In this document: piece after piece, positions 52,507 to 56,725 of the stretch
How the letters are laid out: every line of letters starts with the position of its first letter
Numbering within the stretch: position 1 is the first letter of the stretch
Source of the DNA: CAILUF01 sp964505265
Lineage (GTDB): Bacteria; Pseudomonadota; Alphaproteobacteria; Rickettsiales; UBA1997
Reading direction: 5' to 3'
Assembly (NCBI GenBank): GCA_964505265.1
Contig: CAZDGN010000009.1
Span: forward strand, 1-56,725
Length of the DNA: 56,725 nucleotides
Notes under the pieces: generated by a model
Told to the model about the DNA's origin: nothing
The model's database searches: none
The model's input: only the letters and a program-made list of their open reading frames with translations
Position numbers and translations under genes: made by a program

Positions 52507-54360
52507 ATGACTAATAAAACTGAATATAGAAACGTAGCAATCATTGCCCACGTTGACCACGGTAAGACAACATTAATTGATGCAATGCTTCATCAAAGTG
52601 GAACCTTTAGAGCAAATCAGCAAATTGAAAATCGTGTTATGGACTCCAATGCGTTAGAAAAAGAGCGCGGAATCACAATTCTTGCAAAATGCACTTCAAT
52701 TATGTGGAAGGATCAAAAAATCAATGTAATCGATACTCCAGGTCACGCAGATTTCGGTGGCGAAGTGGAACGTGTTTTATGTATGGCGGATAGCACATTA
52801 CTTTTAGTTGACTCCGCTGAAGGAGTTATGCCACAAACCAAATTTGTGCTTTCAAAAGCTTTGGCACTTGGTTTAAAACCAATTGTTATTATTAACAAAA
52901 TTGATCGTCAAGATGCCCGCCCAGATGAGGTTTTAAACGAAATATTTGATTTATTTGTGTCGTTAAATGCCAATGAACAACAGCTAGATTTTCCAGTTTT
53001 ATATGCAGTTGGTCGTGATGGTTGGTGCGTCCGTGATATGGACAAGGATGAGCGCAAAGATTTATCGCCATTGTTCGATTTAATTTTAGAACATGTTGCT
53101 CCTCCAAAATTCGATGTTGAGGCTCCATTTACAATGTTGGCAACACTTCTTGATCACAGTCCTTATTTCGGAAGAATGTTAACGGGTAGAATTTATTCAG
53201 GAAAAGCAAAAAACTTAATGAATTTCAAAGCCATCAATTTAAAAGGCGAGGTGGTTGAGCAAGGAAGATTGACCAAGCTCCATGTGTTTCGTGGTGTCGA
53301 TAAAGTTGCGGTTGAAGAGGCAATTGCCGGAGATATAGTATCAATTGCTGGTTTAGAAAAAGCTTCAGTTGCCGATACATTATGCGAAATTTCGGTTGTT
53401 AATCCAATTAAATCAACCCCAATTGACCCGCCAACAATGGCAATTACTTTGGCTGTAAATGATTCTCCATTAGCTGGAACAGAAGGTTCAAAAGTAACTT
53501 CTCGCATGATTCGTGACCGATTATTTTCAGAAGCCGAGACCAATGTGGCTATTAAAGTAAAAGAATCAGATGGAAAAGATGCTTTTGAAGTTGGAGGAAG
53601 GGGCGAGCTTCAGCTTGGAGTTTTAATAGAAAATATGCGTCGTGAAGGCTTTGAACTTTCAGTTTCAAGACCAAGAGTTTTATTTAAAAAAGACGAGTCA
53701 GGAAATGTTTTGGAGCCAATTGAAGAAGTCGTGGTTGATGTGGATGACAATTATTCGGGCGTTGTGGTAGAAAAATTATCAACTCGTAAAGGTGAAATGA
53801 TTGAAATGAAGCCATCAACTGGAGGTAAAACTAGAATTGTATTTTTAGTTCCATCGAGGGGTTTGATTGGTTATCAAAGTGAATTTTTAACTGATACCAA
53901 AGGAACTGGCGTTATTAACAGAATTTTCCATTCTTATAATGCTTATAAGGGCGAAATGAAAAATGTTAAAAATGGCGCTTTAATTGCTACCGATCCAGGT
54001 GAGGCTGTAGCATATGCCTTATGGAATTTACAAGATCGTGGAGTTATGTTCATAAAGCCTCAACAAAAGGTATATACTGGAATGATTGTTGGCGAAAATT
54101 CAAAACAAGGCGATTTAGAAGTTAATGTTTTAAAGGGCAAGCAACTAACTAACATCAGGGCTTCTGGCACTGATGAGGCTATTCGCTTAACTCCACCAAG
54201 ATTGTTAACTTTGGAAGATATGATTACTTATATTGGCGATGATGAGTTAGTTGAAGTCACTCCAAAATCATTGAGACTTCGTAAAAAATTATTAGATCCA
54301 AATGATCGCAAAAGATTCGGCAGAGGTAAGGAAGAAAAATTTGATTTTATTGAATCATAA
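52507..54360 (+). CDS. typA: Ribosome-associated GTPase TypA/BipA
   Basis: 617 residues, standard. GTPase motifs: AHVDHGKTT (G1), RGITI (G2), DTPGHADFGGEVER (G3) and NKIDRQDARP (G4). EF-G-like domains II, III and V follow, and the TypA-specific C-terminal domain contains GKQLTNIRASGTDEAIRLTPP. It acts in 50S assembly and stress adaptation. The high G+C of the coding sequence relative to neighbours and the consensus promoter suggest strong expression. Confidence 0.97.
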   Translation: MTNKTEYRNVAIIAHVDHGKTTLIDAMLHQSGTFRANQQIENRVMDSNALEKERGITILAKCTSIMWKDQKINVIDTPGHADFGGEVERVLCMADSTLLLVDSAEGVMPQTKFVLSKALALGLKPIVIINKIDRQDARPDEVLNEIFDLFVSLNANEQQLDFPVLYAVGRDGWCVRDMDKDERKDLSPLFDLILEHVAPPKFDVEAPFTMLATLLDHSPYFGRMLTGRIYSGKAKNLMNFKAINLKGEVVEQGRLTKLHVFRGVDKVAVEEAIAGDIVSIAGLEKASVADTLCEISVVNPIKSTPIDPPTMAITLAVNDSPLAGTEGSKVTSRMIRDRLFSEAETNVAIKVKESDGKDAFEVGGRGELQLGVLIENMRREGFELSVSRPRVLFKKDESGNVLEPIEEVVVDVDDNYSGVVVEKLSTRKGEMIEMKPSTGGKTRIVFLVPSRGLIGYQSEFLTDTKGTGVINRIFHSYNAYKGEMKNVKNGALIATDPGEAVAYALWNLQDRGVMFIKPQQKVYTGMIVGENSKQGDLEVNVLKGKQLTNIRASGTDEAIRLTPPRLLTLEDMITYIGDDELVEVTPKSLRLRKKLLDPNDRKRFGRGKEEKFDFIES

Positions 54361-54367
54361 AATGTTG

Positions 54368-54392
54368 TGGAGCCTTTTAAAATAAGGCTCCA
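54368..54392 (+). terminator. Hairpin after typA
   Basis: TGGAGCCTT and AAGGCTCCA form a 9-bp stem with loop TTAAAAT, eight bases past the typA stop. The sequence after it is A/T-rich but not a pure U run, so it is a probable rather than certain terminator. The rest of the gap to 54562 is A/T-rich with nothing recognisable. Confidence 0.7.
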
Positions 54393-54562
54393 AATATAAT
54401 TAAAAATATTTCAAAAACCTACTTGCTAATTTTTTTTTGAGATGTAAAATTTTTAAATATTTAATATAAAAAAACTTAAAAAAATTATTTTTTTTATAAT
54501 TTTATATTTATAAAAAATTTATAAATTTTTTATAAATTAGAACAATAATTAACCTTTCTAAA

Positions 54563-55186
54563 ATGAAAACACTAATAATTAAATACCTTCCAAATGCAGA
54601 ATTTTCTAATACCAAAAAACTACTTGATGTCGCTATTAACCACATAAAATCCTACTCAAACCAAAATATTGAAGAATTAGATTTATTGAAAATTCAAGTT
54701 CCTGTATTCAACGAAAATTCTATTCAATCCTATTATAAACGAAATTATAATAACACAACATTATCGCAATCAGAGCAATCATTGCTTAATCAAAATGATA
54801 ATTTAATTAAACAATTTAAATCCGCAGATTCTATAATTATTGCTTGCCCAATGCATAATTTTGGCTTCCCTGGTTTGGTCAAATTATATCTTGATGCCGT
54901 GGTCTTCTTCAATGAAACCTTTGCTTATGATAAAAAAATGATGATGGATAAAAAAATTCTTACCCTTTATACATCGGGTGCTGAATATTCAAAAGATACC
55001 TTTAATCCGCAATTCCCAAATTGTGATGGTGTCGCCTTTGCAGCTTATGCCCTGTTTAACTTCATGGGGTTCAGTCATGTTCAAACAATTGGCACAAGCC
55101 TTAGAGGCGAAGAAAATTACCAAAAAAACTTTTCTAGGGTTTCTTCTGAAATAAACGAGCTAATAAAAAAATGGTATACTATTTGA
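54563..55186 (+). CDS. azoR: FMN-dependent NADH:quinone oxidoreductase (azoreductase)
   Basis: 207 residues of the flavodoxin-like NQO/AzoR family. The core ADSIIIACPMHNFGFPGLVK, with PMHNFxxP for FMN binding, is at about 87-106. The later YTSGAEYS and FMGFSHVQTIGTS are also typical. These enzymes reduce quinones and azo compounds with NADH and guard against electrophile stress. It is monocistronic, after a 200-base A/T-rich gap, and convergent with the small RHH gene. Confidence 0.9.
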   Translation: MKTLIIKYLPNAEFSNTKKLLDVAINHIKSYSNQNIEELDLLKIQVPVFNENSIQSYYKRNYNNTTLSQSEQSLLNQNDNLIKQFKSADSIIIACPMHNFGFPGLVKLYLDAVVFFNETFAYDKKMMMDKKILTLYTSGAEYSKDTFNPQFPNCDGVAFAAYALFNFMGFSHVQTIGTSLRGEENYQKNFSRVSSEINELIKKWYTI

Positions 55187-55189
55187 TTA

Positions 55190-55372
55190 TTAGCTTTGTT
55201 TTACTTTTTTGGCAATAATTGGATCTTTCAATTTTTCGCTAATTAATTTTTCCAAAGCTTTTTTGATATAGTAGCTTTTTGACCTTTCTTCAGATTCGCA
55301 TAACTTGATTAATAATTTTTCAAGATCTGCCGGAATTTGAGCGGAAATTGTAACTACTTTATTTTCTTTCAT
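55190..55372 (-). CDS. Orphan ribbon-helix-helix DNA-binding protein
   Basis: 60 residues. VTISAQIPADLEKLLIKLCE forms the ribbon and first helix, and RSKSYYIKKALEKLISEKL the second helix of an RHH (CopG/ParD/RelB-like) fold. Such proteins are usually antitoxins or autorepressors. The next gene downstream is the convergent azoR and there is no toxin-size frame beside it, so it is an orphan antitoxin or a small regulator. It is divergent from rlmN. Confidence 0.75.
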   Translation of the reverse strand: MKENKVVTISAQIPADLEKLLIKLCESEERSKSYYIKKALEKLISEKLKDPIIAKKVKQS

Positions 55373-55518
55373 AATTTATTAATTTTATGTTGATATTGCG
55401 AAAAGTTATTATTAAAACAAATTTTAAAAAAAATATTTAGTTAATAAACTTTCATTTATTATTAGATTTTTATTTTAGCTTTTAATCAGCTTTTTATTAA
55501 AAATAAGAAATAAATTTT

Positions 55519-56607
55519 TTGCCTGTGATTCATAATAAGAAAAGTAATATATATAATTTTACTAAGTCCGAACTAGTTCGAGAGCTTGATAAATATGAGT
55601 TTAAACCATATCTTTCTCATCAAATATTTAATTGGATTTATCAAAAAAATTATACAGATTTTAATAAAATGTCCAATGTTTCAAAAAAAAACATAAAAGT
55701 TTTAGAAGATAATTTTGAATTTGAAAAGTTGACGATAACTAATTTAAAAAAATCTTTTGATGACACTCAAAAATTTCTAGTAAAATATTTAGATAATAAA
55801 GAAGTAGAAGCGGTATATATACCAGAAGCTACTCGGGCAACACTTTGCGTCTCATCGCAAATTGGTTGCACCTTGTCATGTAAATTTTGCCACACTGGTA
55901 CCCAAACTCTAGTTCGCAATTTAGAAGTAAGCGAAATTGTTGCCCAAATTATTTTAACCAAAGATTTAATTGATGATTGGGACACAAAAAATCGCAAATT
56001 AACCAATTTAGTTTTTATGGGAATGGGGGAGCCTTTTTTTAACTACGAAAATGTGGCTAAGGCTATCGACATCATTTGTGACCAAGATGGCTTGGCTTTC
56101 TCTAGGAGACGAATTACCATTTCTACTTCAGGCTTAGTTCCAGAAATTTTAAGATGCTCTAAGGAGCTAAAGACTTGCCTTGCCATTTCACTTCATGCCA
56201 CAAATGACCAGCTTAGAAATGAAATTATGGGTATCAATAAAAAATATCCTCTGCATGAATTATTTTCTGCTTGCAAAATTTATAACCAAGAAAATCCTCA
56301 ACAAAAAATATTTTTTGAATATGTGATGTTAAATAATGTCAATGATTGTGAAATTAATGCTAGAGAATTAGTAGCCTTGATTAAAAAATATAACATAAAT
56401 TGCAAAGTGAATTTAATACCATTTAATGGCTGGGAAGGTTCAGGATACAAAAATTCTTCTAGAAATAATATTGAAAAATTTCGTGATATTTTGCAAAAAA
56501 ATAATCTGATAACTACAATTCGTAAAACTCGTGGCGATGATGTGATGGGAGCTTGCGGCCAGCTAAAATCAGCTTCTATGCGTGAAAAAAATCACAAAAA
56601 AACATAA
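55519..56607 (+). CDS. rlmN: 23S rRNA/tRNA (adenine-C2) methyltransferase
   Basis: 362 residues with a non-ATG start: TTG at 55519, or GTG two codons later. No in-frame ATG precedes the conserved N-terminal domain. The radical-SAM cluster is C117-x3-C121-x2-C124 in CTLSCKFCHTG; MGMGEP and the late Cys (about 346) in VMGACGQLKS, needed for methyl transfer, are present. It methylates A2503 of 23S rRNA and A37 of some tRNAs. The gene is followed closely by the repeat array. Confidence 0.95.
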   Translation: MPVIHNKKSNIYNFTKSELVRELDKYEFKPYLSHQIFNWIYQKNYTDFNKMSNVSKKNIKVLEDNFEFEKLTITNLKKSFDDTQKFLVKYLDNKEVEAVYIPEATRATLCVSSQIGCTLSCKFCHTGTQTLVRNLEVSEIVAQIILTKDLIDDWDTKNRKLTNLVFMGMGEPFFNYENVAKAIDIICDQDGLAFSRRRITISTSGLVPEILRCSKELKTCLAISLHATNDQLRNEIMGINKKYPLHELFSACKIYNQENPQQKIFFEYVMLNNVNDCEINARELVALIKKYNINCKVNLIPFNGWEGSGYKNSSRNNIEKFRDILQKNNLITTIRKTRGDDVMGACGQLKSASMREKNHKKT

Positions 56608-56616
56608 TTTTATTCC

Positions 56617-56725
56617 AAAATTTCCTCTAACAAAATTAGCGGTGTTATCACCCTCCCCGTCGAGGGAGGGTAAAATTTTCCTCTGGCAAAATTAGCGGTG
56701 TTATCACCCTCCACTTGCGGGAGGG
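56617..56725. repeat. Two tandem copies of a 54-nt hairpin repeat, running to the window edge
   Basis: Copy 1 at 56617-56670 and copy 2 at 56672-56725 share CAAAATTAGCGGTGTTATCA and CCCTCC...GGGAGGG. In copy 1 CCCTCCC and GGGAGGG pair around CGTCGA; in copy 2 CCCTCC and GGAGGG pair around a different loop (ACTTGCG). Stems are kept while loops differ. The repeat is far richer in G+C than the flanks. More copies may lie beyond the window. Confidence 0.85.

Noticed and set aside
1..56725. Reassigned TAG codon in this genome
   Set aside because: Real genes end with TAG (exbB, the lipoprotein at 35131, nth, the quinone oxidoreductase), so TAG is a stop here; the TAGs in the transposase are local.
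56617..56725. CRISPR array
   Set aside because: The units abut with one base between them, contain no unique spacers, and form a hairpin near one end.

Overview
The window looks like a piece of chromosome from an AT-rich (about 30% G+C by eye), gene-dense alphaproteobacterium of the Rickettsiales type. Pointers to this are a VirB4 and a very large, Cys-rich VirB6 of the kind known from the Rickettsiales rvh secretion system, a membrane-anchored CycM-like cytochrome c, HemJ, an AmpG-like permease, VanX/PcgL-like dipeptidases, a biotin-dependent acyl-CoA carboxylase alpha chain, and many normally clustered genes standing apart from their usual partners. MetE, ArgF and PanB suggest a lineage with more biosynthesis than classical Rickettsia (Deianiraea-like or a protist-associated relative would fit; this is inference). 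The standard code applies: TAA, TAG and TGA all end genuine genes.

Layout. 1-700: a decayed IS3-family transposase, cut by the window edge, ending in a perfect 36-nt palindrome. 781-5718: mlaE, then a likely metal-uptake cassette (DUF2946-like protein, TonB-dependent receptor, ExbB, ExbD, TonB). 5862-7491: a LytM/M23 endopeptidase overlapping a bactofilin, a cell-shape pair. 7646-16883: metabolism and envelope (pccA, ubiA-nadD-tatD, metE, ferredoxin-NADP reductase, LolC/E). 16953-22479: tRNA-Thr(GGU), virB6 and virB4 on the minus strand. 22569-32559: ampG, hslV-tolB-yejB, a BioH-like esterase, rpmE, greA, ahcY, prepilin peptidase, cytochrome c, prs, hemJ.

32577-39333 is the most accessory-looking part: two tandem D-Ala-D-Ala dipeptidase paralogues, a single prepilin-like protein followed by the best terminator of the window, two unrecognised envelope proteins, the frameshifted and deleted remains of a TolC/RND efflux operon, and a 778-residue protein that joins pentapeptide-like repeats, an HExxH zinc-protease motif and a C-terminal membrane anchor. 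It has no signal peptide and is the best candidate here for an undescribed effector or surface factor. A small lipoprotein follows.

39320-56607 returns to housekeeping: ubiE and queA (divergent, start codons overlapping), a GNAT acetyltransferase, murC, nth, a quinone oxidoreductase, argF, murG, a short RodZ-like protein, a giant AsmA-like protein, panB, ispE, typA (behind a consensus promoter), an azoreductase, an orphan ribbon-helix-helix protein and rlmN. The last 110 bases hold two copies of a 54-nt hairpin repeat that runs to the window edge.

Genes are packed tightly: many neighbours share TAATG stop/start junctions, convergent genes share stop bases, and Shine-Dalgarno sequences are mostly weak. 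Peptidoglycan and envelope functions dominate (MurC, MurG, AmpG, VanX pair, M23, bactofilin, RodZ-like, TolB, LolC/E, AsmA, MlaE), which implies an organism that keeps a real cell wall. All calls are from reading the sequence; no database search was run.
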